Assembly: GCF_013001025.1 (NCBI RefSeq)
Contig: NZ_CP053021.1
Coordinates: 1,178,001 to 1,242,000 of the forward strand
DNA: 64,000 bases
Origin: Sphingobium yanoikuyae
GTDB lineage: Bacteria; Pseudomonadota; Alphaproteobacteria; Sphingomonadales; Sphingomonadaceae
Reading direction: 5' to 3'
A program made the translations under genes and the position numbers. Shown one piece after another: positions 28,006 through 36,796 of the stretch (the stretch's first letter is position 1; every line of letters begins with the position of its first letter). The notes under the pieces were generated by a model, which had not been told where the DNA came from, did no database searches, and saw nothing but the letters and a program-made list of their open reading frames with translations.

Positions 28006-28386
28006 ATGTTCAGCCATGTGATGGTGGGATCGAATGATCTCGACGTTTCGCGCGCCTTTTATGACGCGTTGTTCGGTGCGGTCGGCGGCAAGCCGGCGAT
28101 GCAGGACGACAAGGGGCGGCTGATCTACATGCATGACGGCGCGCTGTTCATGGTCACAAAACCGATCGACGGGGAGCCGGCCTGCCACGCCAATGGCGGC
28201 ACGATCGGTTTCCGCATGACATCGACCGAGCAGGCCGATGCCTGGCATGCGGCCGGGGTCGCGGCGGGCGGCACGGCTTGCGAAGATCCGCCGGGCGTGC
28301 GCGAGGGCGGCTTCGGCAAGCTCTATCTCGCCTATCTGCGCGATCCCGCCGGCAACAAGCTGTGCGGCCTGCATCGGATCGGCTGA
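28006..28386 (+). CDS. VOC (glyoxalase/bleomycin-resistance) family protein
   Basis: A 126-aa protein opening FSHVMVGSNDLDVSRAFYDAL and ending YLRDPAGNKLCGLHR, the two halves of a vicinal-oxygen-chelate fold. The start is set by GGAGAG five bases before the ATG. It lies between frmA and fghA, so a role in glutathione-adduct or aldehyde handling is likely but unproven. Confidence 0.82.
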   Translation: MFSHVMVGSNDLDVSRAFYDALFGAVGGKPAMQDDKGRLIYMHDGALFMVTKPIDGEPACHANGGTIGFRMTSTEQADAWHAAGVAAGGTACEDPPGVREGGFGKLYLAYLRDPAGNKLCGLHRIG

Positions 28387-28400
28387 GGAAGGAAATACGG

Positions 28401-29237
28401 GTGGAAACGGTTTCGACCAACAGGGCCTTTGGCGGCGTCCAGGGCGTCTATCGCCATGCCTCGCGCGAGACGGGGACGGAGATGACCTTTTCCGTCTTCG
28501 TGCCGCCGCATGCACCCGGCGCGAAGCTGCCGGTGGTCTGGTATCTGTCCGGCCTCACCTGCACCCATGCCAATGTGACCGAAAAGGGCGAGTTCCGCCG
28601 GGCCTGCGCGGAACTGGGCCTGATCTTCGTCGCGCCCGATACCTCACCGCGGGGTGAGGGCGTGGCCGACGATCCGGACGGCGCCTGGGACTTTGGCCTG
28701 GGCGCGGGCTTCTATGTCGACGCGACGCAGGCGCCCTATGCCGCCCATTATCGCATGTGGTCCTATGTGACGCAGGAATTGCCGGCCTTGGTCGCCGAGC
28801 AGTTCCCCGCCGACATGGATCGCCAGTCGATCATGGGGCACAGCATGGGCGGCCATGGCGCGCTGACCGTCGGGCTGACCTATCCCGATCGTTATCGTGC
28901 CGTGTCGGCCTTCGCGCCGATCGTGGCGCCGGGGCAGGTGCCCTGGGGCGAGAAGGCGCTGGGCGGCTATCTGGGCGCGGACCGGGCCGCGTGGCGCAAG
29001 CATGACGCGGTCGCGCTGATCGAGGATGGAGCGCGGATCGATGCGCTGCTGGTGGATCAGGGCGCGGGAGACAGCTTCCTGGAGGGGCAGCTACGCCCCG
29101 AATTGCTGCGCACGGCCTGCGACGCGGCGGGCATCGACCTGATGCTCCATCTGCGCGACGGCTATGACCATAGCTATTATTTCATCTCCAGCTTCATGGA
29201 CGATCATCTGCGCTGGCATGCCGCGCGGCTGGGCTGA
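28401..29237 (+). CDS. fghA: S-formylglutathione hydrolase
   Basis: Serine esterase of 278 aa releasing formate and glutathione, completing formaldehyde oxidation after frmA. The family landmarks are WYLSGLTCTHANVTEK, the nucleophile GHSMGGHGAL, and the C-terminal RDGYDHSYYF histidine. The GTG start is 14 bp after the VOC stop, preceded by GGAAGGAAA. A hairpin (29252-29285) follows the stop. Confidence 0.95.
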   Translation: METVSTNRAFGGVQGVYRHASRETGTEMTFSVFVPPHAPGAKLPVVWYLSGLTCTHANVTEKGEFRRACAELGLIFVAPDTSPRGEGVADDPDGAWDFGLGAGFYVDATQAPYAAHYRMWSYVTQELPALVAEQFPADMDRQSIMGHSMGGHGALTVGLTYPDRYRAVSAFAPIVAPGQVPWGEKALGGYLGADRAAWRKHDAVALIEDGARIDALLVDQGAGDSFLEGQLRPELLRTACDAAGIDLMLHLRDGYDHSYYFISSFMDDHLRWHAARLG

Positions 29238-29251
29238 GCAATTGGGCTGAT

Positions 29252-29285
29252 CGCGGACCGTCCGGGCAAAGCCCGGATGGTCGCG
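29252..29285 (+). terminator. Hairpin after fghA
   Basis: TCCGGGC and GCCCGGA close a 3-nt loop, with outer GACC/GGTC pairing extending the stem. It lies 15 bp after the fghA stop. No clean T-run follows, so termination is probable but not certain. Confidence 0.5.
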
Positions 29286-29458
29286 GCACAAGATAAGCTA
29301 TTTTGCCTTTCTCTATTTGATAGGTAGATAGAGTGCCGAGCGTTTCGCTCCGCGGCTTTTGAAGGATGTCAGCTTGCTCCGCGTTACCAACGGCTAAAGC
29401 GCACGGTACCCAAGCGACAACGCCCGGTTTCGTGTTCCTCCCGCAAAAGGAGAAGACG

Positions 29459-29611
29459 ATGACCCATAAGCAAGACCGTGTCCGCCAGCAGCGGCAGGAC
29501 CAGACCCCGCAAATCCATATACCCCATAGCAGCTGGTCGCGCGTCGAGCGCAACCGCAGCGCTGAGGCTGTGCTGGCGCCGGGCGATTTCTGGGCGCGGC
29601 TGGGGCTTTAA
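29459..29611 (+). CDS. Small hypothetical protein (50 aa)
   Basis: A 50-codon gene with a strong ribosome-binding site (AAAAGGAGA seven bases upstream). The product is hydrophilic and glutamine/arginine-rich at the start (MTHKQDRVRQQRQDQTP) and ends FWARLGL. No domain is recognised. The upstream 200 bp carry two small hairpins, so it may have its own promoter. Confidence 0.6.
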   Translation: MTHKQDRVRQQRQDQTPQIHIPHSSWSRVERNRSAEAVLAPGDFWARLGL

Positions 29612-29630
29612 CGGCCGTTGGCTTCGCGCT

Positions 29631-29661
29631 TGTCGAGAAGGGCCGTGTAGGGTTCTCGACA
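29631..29661. repeat. Short inverted repeat of the TTCTCGACA type
   Basis: TGTCGAGAA (29631-29639) and TTCTCGACA (29653-29661) form a 9-bp stem between the small gene and the convergent purU. The flanking CAGGCTCGAACCGAACGG word resembles dispersed repeats I associate with sphingomonad genomes. A terminator role for either gene is possible. Confidence 0.4.
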
Positions 29662-29698
29662 GGCTCGAACCGAACGGATGTTGGGCCGCTCGGCCTTT

Positions 29699-30568
29699 CT
29701 AGCGGAACACCACCGTCTTGCCGCCATTGCGCAGCACGCGCCGGTCGGCGAGCCAGCCAACGGCGCGGGCGAGAACCTGGGCCTCGATATCGCGGCCGAT
29801 GCGGATCATGTCGACGGCGGTGGCGCGATGGTCGACGCGCTCGACCGCCTGTTCGATGATCGGGCCTTCGTCGAGGTCGGCGGTGACGAAATGGGCGGTT
29901 GCGCCGATCAGCTTGACGCCGCGCTCATGGGCGCGGTGATAGGGGCGGGCGCCCTTGAAGCCGGGCAGGAAGCTGTGATGGATATTGACGCAGCGGCCGG
30001 CCAGCCGATCGACCAGATTTTCCGACAAAACCTGCATATAGCGGGCCAGGATCAGATATTCCGACCGGCTGCGATCGAACAGGTCGAGCAGAGCGGCCTC
30101 CTGCGCGGCCTTGTCGCCATTGGGCGGCAGCTCATGATAGGGGATGCCGTGCCATTCGGTGATGCGGCGCATGTCGGGATGGTTGGACACCACCCCCATG
30201 ATGTCGACCGCCAACGTGCCGGTCTGCCAGCGATGAAGCAGGTCGGCGAGGCAGTGCGACCCCTTCGACACGGCGATCAGCATGCGCGGGCGTTCGGCCG
30301 CTTCGGTCAGGCGCCAGTCCATGGCGAAGCGGGTGCCGATGTCGGCAAATTCGTCGCGCAGGCCGGCTGTGTCGAAGCGCATGCCGGTTTCGGTCGCCTC
30401 GAACGCGACGCGCATGAAGAAGAGGCCGGCCTCGCGATCGGCATATTGCTGGCTGTCGGTGATGAAGCCGCCCCGTTCGGCGAGGAACTGGCTGACCGCG
30501 GCGACGATGCCGACGCGATCGGCGCAGACCAGGGTCAATATCCAGGACGGGATGGTCTTGTCGTTCAC
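29699..30568 (-). CDS. purU: Formyltetrahydrofolate deformylase
   Basis: Hydrolyses 10-formyl-THF to formate and THF, 289 aa. The N-terminal ACT domain (WILTLVCADRVGIVAAVSQF) is followed by the formyltransferase-like catalytic domain. Catalytic residues sit in VNIHHSFLPGFKGARPYHRA and the late LDEGPIIEQ. The GTG start at 30568 gives the family's usual length. It is convergent with the formaldehyde oxidation cluster; both release formate, so the region handles one-carbon balance. Confidence 0.93.
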   Translation of the reverse strand: MNDKTIPSWILTLVCADRVGIVAAVSQFLAERGGFITDSQQYADREAGLFFMRVAFEATETGMRFDTAGLRDEFADIGTRFAMDWRLTEAAERPRMLIAVSKGSHCLADLLHRWQTGTLAVDIMGVVSNHPDMRRITEWHGIPYHELPPNGDKAAQEAALLDLFDRSRSEYLILARYMQVLSENLVDRLAGRCVNIHHSFLPGFKGARPYHRAHERGVKLIGATAHFVTADLDEGPIIEQAVERVDHRATAVDMIRIGRDIEAQVLARAVGWLADRRVLRNGGKTVVFR

Positions 30569-30620
30569 TCTGCGGCTCCCAGCGATTCTGCCGAGGCGTT
30601 GCCTCAAGCCGGGGCCGCGA

Positions 30621-31637
30621 TCAAGCCTTGGCGCTGGTCATGGCGAAGATGCCGGTGGCGTTGCCGGTGTCGAAGGCGAGGTCCAGCCGGCCGGTATCCG
30701 GGTCGATATCGCGGCTGATGAATTCGTAGAAGGAGCCGGGAACCGTGCGCAGATCGCGATCTGCAAAGAGACGCTCGACGCTGTCGGCGCGGAAGGCGGT
30801 CTGGCGGACGCGGCCGGTGGCGGAGATTTCGAGCTTGGGCTTCATCGGCCGGTCTTCCGCCTTCAGCCGATCGGCCAGCGCCGCGACATCGGGCACGCGG
30901 TCGGTCGCATGGTTGAAGGCATTGCCCTCGGTCGCGATCCAGGCGGCTTCGTTGGAGCGGGAGAGGAGCAGCTCATAATCGGCAAAGGCCGGCGGTTCAT
31001 GCTGGCGGTCGAAGGCCGAGACGATGACGGGCAGGGCGGCGGCGGCGTCATCGAAGCCGACTGGTTCGCCGGCGGCATAGCGGTCGAGCAGGGCGATGGT
31101 CGGGGCATCGAGCGGATCGCGCGAGGTGCCGAAGATGCGGGTCGCGGCCGCGCCAAATTCCGCGTCGAACCGGTCGACATGCAGTTCGGACAGGAAGAAT
31201 TGCGGGATCGCCTCGGGCGCGTCGACATGGGCATAGGCGCGGCCGGTCATCTTGAGGCGATCGAGCGGATAGAGGGCGGCCATGCGATAGCCCAAGGGCA
31301 GGAAGATGCGGGTGAAGGCATCCTCACCGGCGGGCAGGGCGCCGGTCGGCCCATCGGCAAAGCGGATGGTGCGCAGCGCGCCATGGTCGAAGACCACCCG
31401 GCCGCCGCGCGCCAGCGTGTCGGCGACATAGGCCGCGCCGCTCGGCACCCGTTCCAGCAGGTCGTGGAACAGGATGACGTTCATCGCCATGGCAAAGGCG
31501 GCGCGGCTGACGGTCGGGCCGCTTTGCGCGAGCAGTGCGGAATCGATCGCCAGCGCGTCCAGTGCGGCCTTGCCGGCGTCTTCGCCCAGCACCGACTGAA
31601 CCAGGGCGACGATGCTTCCTTCATTCTGCGACGACAT
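30621..31637 (-). CDS. DUF1338 (HglS-like) 2-oxoadipate dioxygenase/decarboxylase
   Basis: A 338-aa protein of the DUF1338 family, whose characterised member HglS converts 2-oxoadipate to D-2-hydroxyglutarate in lysine catabolism with non-heme iron. Recognisable segments are FHDLLERVPSGAAYV, the histidine in VVFDHGALRT, and FFLSELHVDRF with a further histidine. It is divergent from a LysR regulator, a common arrangement for catabolic genes. The substrate assignment is by family; no other lysine-catabolism genes are in the window. Confidence 0.75.
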   Translation of the reverse strand: MSSQNEGSIVALVQSVLGEDAGKAALDALAIDSALLAQSGPTVSRAAFAMAMNVILFHDLLERVPSGAAYVADTLARGGRVVFDHGALRTIRFADGPTGALPAGEDAFTRIFLPLGYRMAALYPLDRLKMTGRAYAHVDAPEAIPQFFLSELHVDRFDAEFGAAATRIFGTSRDPLDAPTIALLDRYAAGEPVGFDDAAAALPVIVSAFDRQHEPPAFADYELLLSRSNEAAWIATEGNAFNHATDRVPDVAALADRLKAEDRPMKPKLEISATGRVRQTAFRADSVERLFADRDLRTVPGSFYEFISRDIDPDTGRLDLAFDTGNATGIFAMTSAKA

Positions 31638-31650
31638 AAGAACGCTCCAC

Positions 31651-31707
31651 GATGACAGCGCCCTTATCGCAGGATAGGGTGGGTCGCGCAAATAGGGAGC
31701 TGTCATC
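31651..31707. promoter_or_regulatory. Inverted repeat in the divergent hglS-like/lysR promoter
   Basis: GATGACAGC (31651-31659) and GCTGTCATC (31699-31707) are perfect inverted 9-mers, 48 bp apart, within the 88-bp divergent promoter. A paired operator for the neighbouring LysR protein is the simplest reading. Confidence 0.45.
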
Positions 31708-31725
31708 ACTTGATGCGGAACGGGA

Positions 31726-32625
31726 ATGGATAGGGCGCGCAAATGGCTGCCGCCGATGAGCGCGCTCAACAGTTTCGATGCGGCCGCGACCCATGGCAGC
31801 TTCTCGCGCGCCGGGGTGGAGGTGGGGCTGACCCAGAGCGCGGTCAGCCGCCAGATCGCACTGCTGGAGGATTGGTTGCAGACGCCTTTGTTCGACCGGG
31901 TCGGACGGCGAGTGCAACTGAACGAGGCAGGGCAGGCCTATGCCGAGGAGATCCGCCCGGCGCTCGATAGGATCCGGCGGGCGACCCGGCGGGTGGCGGC
32001 GCGGCGGGCGCAGGGGGCGCTGCGGATTGCGACCCTGCCCAGTTTCGGCATGCGCTGGCTTGCGCCGCGCCTGCCGGGCCTCAGCGCGCTGCATCCCGAT
32101 CTGGTGGTGGATTTCGCATCGCGATCCGACCCGTTCGATTTCGCGCAGGAGGAGTTCGACGCGGCGATCCATTATGGCCTGCCGGAGGAATGGCCCGGCG
32201 TGGCGCAGGATTATCTGTTTCGCGAACAGATGGTGCCGGTCTGCGCGCCGGACTGGCTGGCGGCCAATGTGCTGCGGTCGCCGGCTGATCTGCTGGGCAA
32301 GCCGCTGCTGAGCCAAAGTTCGCGGCGGGACGCCTGGGCGCGCTGGTTCGTGGCAGCGGGCGTCGAGGCGGGGCCATTGCCGCCGGGGCCTGCGTTCGAG
32401 CATTTCCTGATGCTGGCGCAGGCGGTCGTGGCGGGGGCGGGCGTCGCGCTGATCCCCAGCTTCCTGATCCGGCCGGAACTGGAGGCGGGCAGCCTGGTCA
32501 TCCCGTTCGATCGCCCCTTGTCGAGCGAGCAGGCCTATTATCTGGTCTATCCCACGGGGCTTGGCGGCCATCCGGGACTGGCGCGCTTTCGCGCCTGGAT
32601 GCTGGCGAGCGCGGGCGCGGATTAG
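31726..32625 (+). CDS. LysR-type (GcvA-like) transcriptional regulator
   Basis: A 299-aa regulator: winged HTH at about 10-70 (ALNSFDAAATHGSFSRAG, LTQSAVSRQIALLE), then a periplasmic-binding-like effector domain (LRIATLPSFGMRWLAPRL) typical of the GcvA subgroup. It is divergent from the HglS-like gene, which it most likely controls in response to a lysine-pathway intermediate. ATG at 31726 follows GGAACGGG. Confidence 0.88.
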   Translation: MDRARKWLPPMSALNSFDAAATHGSFSRAGVEVGLTQSAVSRQIALLEDWLQTPLFDRVGRRVQLNEAGQAYAEEIRPALDRIRRATRRVAARRAQGALRIATLPSFGMRWLAPRLPGLSALHPDLVVDFASRSDPFDFAQEEFDAAIHYGLPEEWPGVAQDYLFREQMVPVCAPDWLAANVLRSPADLLGKPLLSQSSRRDAWARWFVAAGVEAGPLPPGPAFEHFLMLAQAVVAGAGVALIPSFLIRPELEAGSLVIPFDRPLSSEQAYYLVYPTGLGGHPGLARFRAWMLASAGAD

Positions 32626-32643
32626 GCGCCCGCGCTAGGGTGC

Positions 32644-33678
32644 CTAATTCTTCTTCGGCATGCAGTCCGCGCCAGCGGCCTTGATGCTGCTGCACAGGCG
32701 CGAGGCGTCGGCGCTGCTGGCGATCGGTCCGGCCTGAAGGCGGGTGATGCTGCCGGCCTTGACCAGATAGGGCTGATAGCCGGAGAGGCCGCTGACCTTG
32801 CGGGTCAACTGGCTCCACAACGCACGGGCGCGGCCTTCGTCGCCGAACGCGCCAAGCTGGACGCGCCAGTCGCCGCCGGCGGCCGGTGCCGGCATCTTGG
32901 ACGGCGCGGGCTTGGGTGGCGCGGGCTTGGAGGGGGCCGGTTTGGCTGCCTCCGGCGCGGGCTTGGGCGCGGCCGGCTGCGGCTTGGCAACCGCGACCTG
33001 CGTTACCACGGGTGCGGGCGCTGGCTTTGCTGGAGCCGGGGCGGGAGAAGCCGAGCGGGGCTGTGCCGCTGTCGCCGGCAGGGTCAGGCTGGCGCTGGCC
33101 AGGCTCTTTTCCTGCGCTTCCATCGACGAAGCCAGGGCTAGGCCCTGCTTGCGCTGGTCGGCGGGGATATATTTGTCCATCTGCTGCAGGCTGGTGGTTG
33201 CCTGTGGCAGGCCGGAGGCGGAGGCGCGCGTCATCATCGCATAGGCGCGGACCCAGTCCTTGCCGACCATGTCGCCGTTGAACAGGGCGGTGCCGACAAT
33301 ATATTGCGCGCGGGTTTCGCCGCGGGCGGCTGCATGCTGCAGATAGGGCATGGCCCCGGCGCGATCGCCCTGCTGGAACATCAGCAGGCCCAGATTATCC
33401 TCGGCGCGGGCATGGCCCTGCGCCGTCGCCTTGCGATACCAGTCGACCGCACTGCTGAGGTCGGCCGGAACACCGCGGCCAAGCTTGTAGGCCTGACCCA
33501 GATTGAACTGCGCATCGGGATCGCCGGCATTGGCGAGCGGGCGCCATTCGGCGATCGCCTTGGCATAATCGCCCTGCTGCCAGGCATCGACGCCGGCCTT
33601 CACATCGGCAAGCGCCGGCAAGGCGGCCGTCAATAGCGTGCCGAACGCAACGGCTCCCCAGATAGGCTTCATATCCAT
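32644..33678 (-). CDS. Sel1-repeat and SPOR-domain exported protein
   Basis: A 344-aa protein with a signal peptide (to about 24), three to four Sel1/TPR-like repeats (GDYAKAIAEWRPLANAGDP, DLSSAVDWYRKATAQGHA), a long Ala-Pro-Lys linker (about 210-265) and a C-terminal SPOR domain (DWRVQLGAFGDEGRA to the end). SPOR domains bind denuded septal peptidoglycan, so a division-site role in the periplasm is inferred. It is divergent from parA and resembles in plan the lipoprotein at 35230. Confidence 0.85.
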   Translation of the reverse strand: MDMKPIWGAVAFGTLLTAALPALADVKAGVDAWQQGDYAKAIAEWRPLANAGDPDAQFNLGQAYKLGRGVPADLSSAVDWYRKATAQGHARAEDNLGLLMFQQGDRAGAMPYLQHAAARGETRAQYIVGTALFNGDMVGKDWVRAYAMMTRASASGLPQATTSLQQMDKYIPADQRKQGLALASSMEAQEKSLASASLTLPATAAQPRSASPAPAPAKPAPAPVVTQVAVAKPQPAAPKPAPEAAKPAPSKPAPPKPAPSKMPAPAAGGDWRVQLGAFGDEGRARALWSQLTRKVSGLSGYQPYLVKAGSITRLQAGPIASSADASRLCSSIKAAGADCMPKKN

Positions 33679-33864
33679 GCTCCAGACCGGAATATTCGTC
33701 CGGCACTATCGTCAAACAAGGTTAACGTCTTCTTAGCATTGCCGGATCCATGATGTGAAACCGGGGATAGGTGATCCTCAACAAGGTTGCCAGACCAGTT
33801 AACCGAATTTTAGGCGGCGCCATGCCAAATCGTTTCGGAACTGGATTTACCTGGGGGAAGGCGC

Positions 33865-34584
33865 GTGCGCATATTGGCATTGGCATCGCAAAAAGGCGGA
33901 TCGGGCAAGACGACCCTGTCCGGTCATCTGGCCGTACAGGCCCAGTTGGCCGGGGCCGGTCCGGTCGTGCTGATCGACATCGATCCCCAGGGTTCGCTGG
34001 CTGACTGGTGGAACGAGCGCGAGGCCGAATATCCCGCCTTTGCCCAGACCACGGTTGCGCGGCTGGCCGCCGACCTCGAAATCCTGCGCCAGCAGGGGTT
34101 CAAGCTGGCCGTGATCGATACGCCGCCGGCGATTACCATGGCGATCCAGAGCGTGATTTCGGTTGCCGAACTGATCGTCGTGCCGACCCGTCCGAGCCCG
34201 CATGACCTGCGCGCCGTCGGTGCCACGGTCGACCTGTGCGAGCGCGCCGGCAAGCCGCTGATCTTCGTCGTCAATGCCGCGACGCCCAAGGCGCGCATCA
34301 CCTCCGAAGCCGCTGTCGCTTTGTCGCAGCATGGTACGGTGGCGCCGGTGACGCTGCACCATCGCACCGATTTCGCAGCCTCGATGATCGACGGCCGCAC
34401 GGTGATGGAGGTCGATCCCAAGGGCAAGTCGGCCGCCGAAGTGACCGGGCTGTGGAGCTATATCTCCGATCGCCTGGAAAAGAATTTCCGCCGCACGGTC
34501 TTTTCCGTGCCCCAGAACAGCGTCGGCACCGCCGCTGCTTCGCGTCCCGCCGGTGGTGGCTTCGGCCGCCGCGTCGTGCAGTAA
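33865..34584 (+). CDS. ParA-family ATPase
   Basis: A 239-aa deviant Walker ATPase: QKGGSGKTTLSGHLA at residues 9-23, the aspartate strand VVLIDIDPQGSLADWW, and AVIDTPPAITMA. It is the short orphan type rather than the plasmid type with an N-terminal HTH. GTG at 33865 follows GGGGGAAG. The next gene, 15 bp away, encodes a small partner, and two SPOR proteins flank the pair, so positioning of a cell-envelope or chromosome cargo is plausible. Confidence 0.88.
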   Translation: MRILALASQKGGSGKTTLSGHLAVQAQLAGAGPVVLIDIDPQGSLADWWNEREAEYPAFAQTTVARLAADLEILRQQGFKLAVIDTPPAITMAIQSVISVAELIVVPTRPSPHDLRAVGATVDLCERAGKPLIFVVNAATPKARITSEAAVALSQHGTVAPVTLHHRTDFAASMIDGRTVMEVDPKGKSAAEVTGLWSYISDRLEKNFRRTVFSVPQNSVGTAAASRPAGGGFGRRVVQ

Positions 34585-34599
34585 GATAAGGGGGCTATC

Positions 34600-35196
34600 A
34601 TGGCTGAAGCCAAACCGATCGCTTCCCTGACGTCTGGCCTGCTGGCGCGTAAGGGCGCCGCCACGCCGGCGATGCGACGCCCGATGCTGGGCTTTGGCCG
34701 CCCGACCAATGGCGGCATGGTGTCCGACGATCTGGGCTGGAACGACATGGGTTTCGACGTGCCGATGCACGATGACGAGCCTGCCGCGCCGACCGCGCCC
34801 GTTGCCACCGGCCTGACGCCGATGAGCGCGGTGCTTGCGCCGGTTCCGGTGCCGGCGGTCGTGACCGAACGCGAGGAACTGGCCGAGCGCGTGGCGCAGG
34901 TCGTTCTGCCGGAGACGGTGGAAGCCGAGCCGGAACCGGCAGAACTGGTGATGGCTGCCAAGCCGATGCGGGCAAAGCCGGCGCCGGTGCGCGCCGCGCC
35001 GTCCAAGGCGATGGCGGTCGACAACGCACGCAAGGCGGCTTTCACGCTGCGGCTGGACGCGGGCCGTCATCTCAAGCTGCGTCTGGCGGCGGCGGTGACC
35101 GGCCGGTCGGCGCAACAGGTTGTTACCGAAGCACTGGATGCTTTCCTCGAAGGGCTGCCCGAGATTGATCGGCTCGCCCAGCAATTGCCGCACTGA
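34600..35196 (+). CDS. Hypothetical partner of the ParA-like ATPase
   Basis: A 198-aa protein with a low-complexity Ala/Pro/Glu centre (about 55-135) and a C-terminal segment beginning RKAAFTLRLDAGRHLKLRL that looks like a ribbon-helix-helix, suggesting DNA binding or dimerisation. The N-terminus (LTSGLLARKGAATPAM) could contact the ATPase, as short basic N-termini of ParA partners do. This is inference; the family is not recognised by name. Confidence 0.7.
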   Translation: MAEAKPIASLTSGLLARKGAATPAMRRPMLGFGRPTNGGMVSDDLGWNDMGFDVPMHDDEPAAPTAPVATGLTPMSAVLAPVPVPAVVTEREELAERVAQVVLPETVEAEPEPAELVMAAKPMRAKPAPVRAAPSKAMAVDNARKAAFTLRLDAGRHLKLRLAAAVTGRSAQQVVTEALDAFLEGLPEIDRLAQQLPH

Positions 35197-35229
35197 CGCG
35201 GCGATCTTTGATTATAGGTGGGTAAGGTC

Positions 35230-36627
35230 ATGAAACGAACGGCATTTGGCAAGGCGGCCGTTTCCTCCTTGATGGTGGCGACGACGATGGTCGGCTGCAC
35301 CGGCGCGGCATTCCATCCGCGATCGGCGGCGGTCAAGCACGCCAATCCCGGCAAGCCGGCCGAGGCGGCAGAAAAGGCGCTGGCCGCTCGCGACGGCGCA
35401 AAGGCCGTGCAGGCAGCGGAAGCGGCCGTGCAGGCGGCGCCCGACAATGCGCAATATCGCCAGCTGCTGGGCCGTGCCTATGTGCTGGATGGCCGCTTCG
35501 TTTCGGCGGAGACGGCCTTCACCGACGCGATGACGCTGGGCAACCGCGATTCGCGTACCATCGTCAGCCTGGCGCTGGTCGAGGTGGCGCTGGCCAAGAA
35601 TGACGCCGCGCGCGATCTGCTGGCGGCCAATACCGACAATGTGCCGGCGGGCGATTATGGCCTGGCGCTGGCGATGGCCGGTGATCCGACCGAAGGCGTC
35701 CGCATCCTGTCCGCCGCGATCCAGGATCCGTCGGCCAATGCCCGCACCCGCCAGAACCTGGCCTATGCCTATGCGCTGGCCGGTCGCTGGAAGGATGCGC
35801 GGCTGGTCGCCGGGCTGGATCTGGCGCCGCTTGCCGCCAATCAGCGTATCGCCCAATGGGCTGGCATGGCCGACCCGGCACTGGCGCCGCAGCGCGTCGC
35901 CGCGCTGATGGGCGTTACCGTCAACGGCGCCGATCAGGGCCAGCCGGCGGTGCTGGCGCTGGCGCCCGCTGCGCCGGATGCCGCACCGGTGGCTTTGGCA
36001 GCCGCATCGACCGAGCCGGCACCGGTGCTGGACCTGCCGAGCGGTTCGCCGATCGAGATGGCGGCGGCTGAGCCGGCGCCTGCCGCATCCGCGCTCAACA
36101 CCCGGATCATCGAAACCGCCGTGCCGGCGTCCACGCCCGCACCCGCGGTCAAGGCTGCGCCCAAGCCGGCGCCGGTGCGCGTCGCCGCCAAGCGCGACTT
36201 CGTCGTCGAAGGCCCGGCGGCCAAGGCCAAGCCGGCCAAGGGCAAGGCTACCCCGCTCGCCAGCCCGGCGGCGCGGATGCAGCAGGTTGCCTATATCAAG
36301 CCGGTGACCACAGGGGCGAGCGCCTGGGTCGTCCAGCTTGGTGCTTTCGATTCGCCGGCCGTCGCCAAGGAAAAATGGACGAGCATGGCGCGCGTCAACG
36401 GACGCATCGCTGCCTTCCCGGTGCTGACCAGCCAGGCGACCGTCAATGGCCGGACCTTCCACCGGATCGCGATCAGCGGCTTTGGCAGCCGTGCGGATGC
36501 GCAGACTTTGTGCCAGTCGATCAAGGCGCAGCACGGCCAGTGTTTCGTGCGGGAAGGCGCGCCGAACGCGACGCCGCAGCGCTGGGCCGTGGCATCGACG
36601 CGCGGCCGTCAGTTCGCATCGCGCTGA
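35230..36627 (+). CDS. TPR and SPOR-domain lipoprotein
   Basis: A 465-aa protein with a lipoprotein signal ending TTMVGC, TPR-like repeats (about 45-200; VLDGRFVSAETAFTDAM), an Ala/Pro-rich linker and a C-terminal SPOR domain (AWVVQLGAFDSPAVAKE onward). ATG at 35230 is preferred to a GTG four codons upstream. It probably tethers the outer membrane to septal peptidoglycan. It ends the parA/partner operon and is followed by a strong hairpin. Confidence 0.85.
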   Translation: MKRTAFGKAAVSSLMVATTMVGCTGAAFHPRSAAVKHANPGKPAEAAEKALAARDGAKAVQAAEAAVQAAPDNAQYRQLLGRAYVLDGRFVSAETAFTDAMTLGNRDSRTIVSLALVEVALAKNDAARDLLAANTDNVPAGDYGLALAMAGDPTEGVRILSAAIQDPSANARTRQNLAYAYALAGRWKDARLVAGLDLAPLAANQRIAQWAGMADPALAPQRVAALMGVTVNGADQGQPAVLALAPAAPDAAPVALAAASTEPAPVLDLPSGSPIEMAAAEPAPAASALNTRIIETAVPASTPAPAVKAAPKPAPVRVAAKRDFVVEGPAAKAKPAKGKATPLASPAARMQQVAYIKPVTTGASAWVVQLGAFDSPAVAKEKWTSMARVNGRIAAFPVLTSQATVNGRTFHRIAISGFGSRADAQTLCQSIKAQHGQCFVREGAPNATPQRWAVASTRGRQFASR

Positions 36628-36661
36628 TCGCACGGCGCCTTCGGGCGTGACCATGACTTCA

Positions 36662-36692
36662 TGCGGGCCGGGCCGAGAGGTTCCGGCCCGCA
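36662..36692 (+). terminator. Hairpin after the SPOR lipoprotein gene
   Basis: A 10-bp perfect stem (TGCGGGCCGG and its complement) with an 11-nt loop, 34 bp after the stop. Only a weak T-rich tail (ATGCATTTG) follows. Confidence 0.55.
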
Positions 36693-36796
36693 ATGCATTT
36701 GTGCGCTGTGCGTGCCGCAATCGTGCGATGCGCTGAATTTCGGATTGTCTGGAGCCAGCCCGGCCTTGCCAAGGGCTGAAATAGTGGCTCCCCGGA

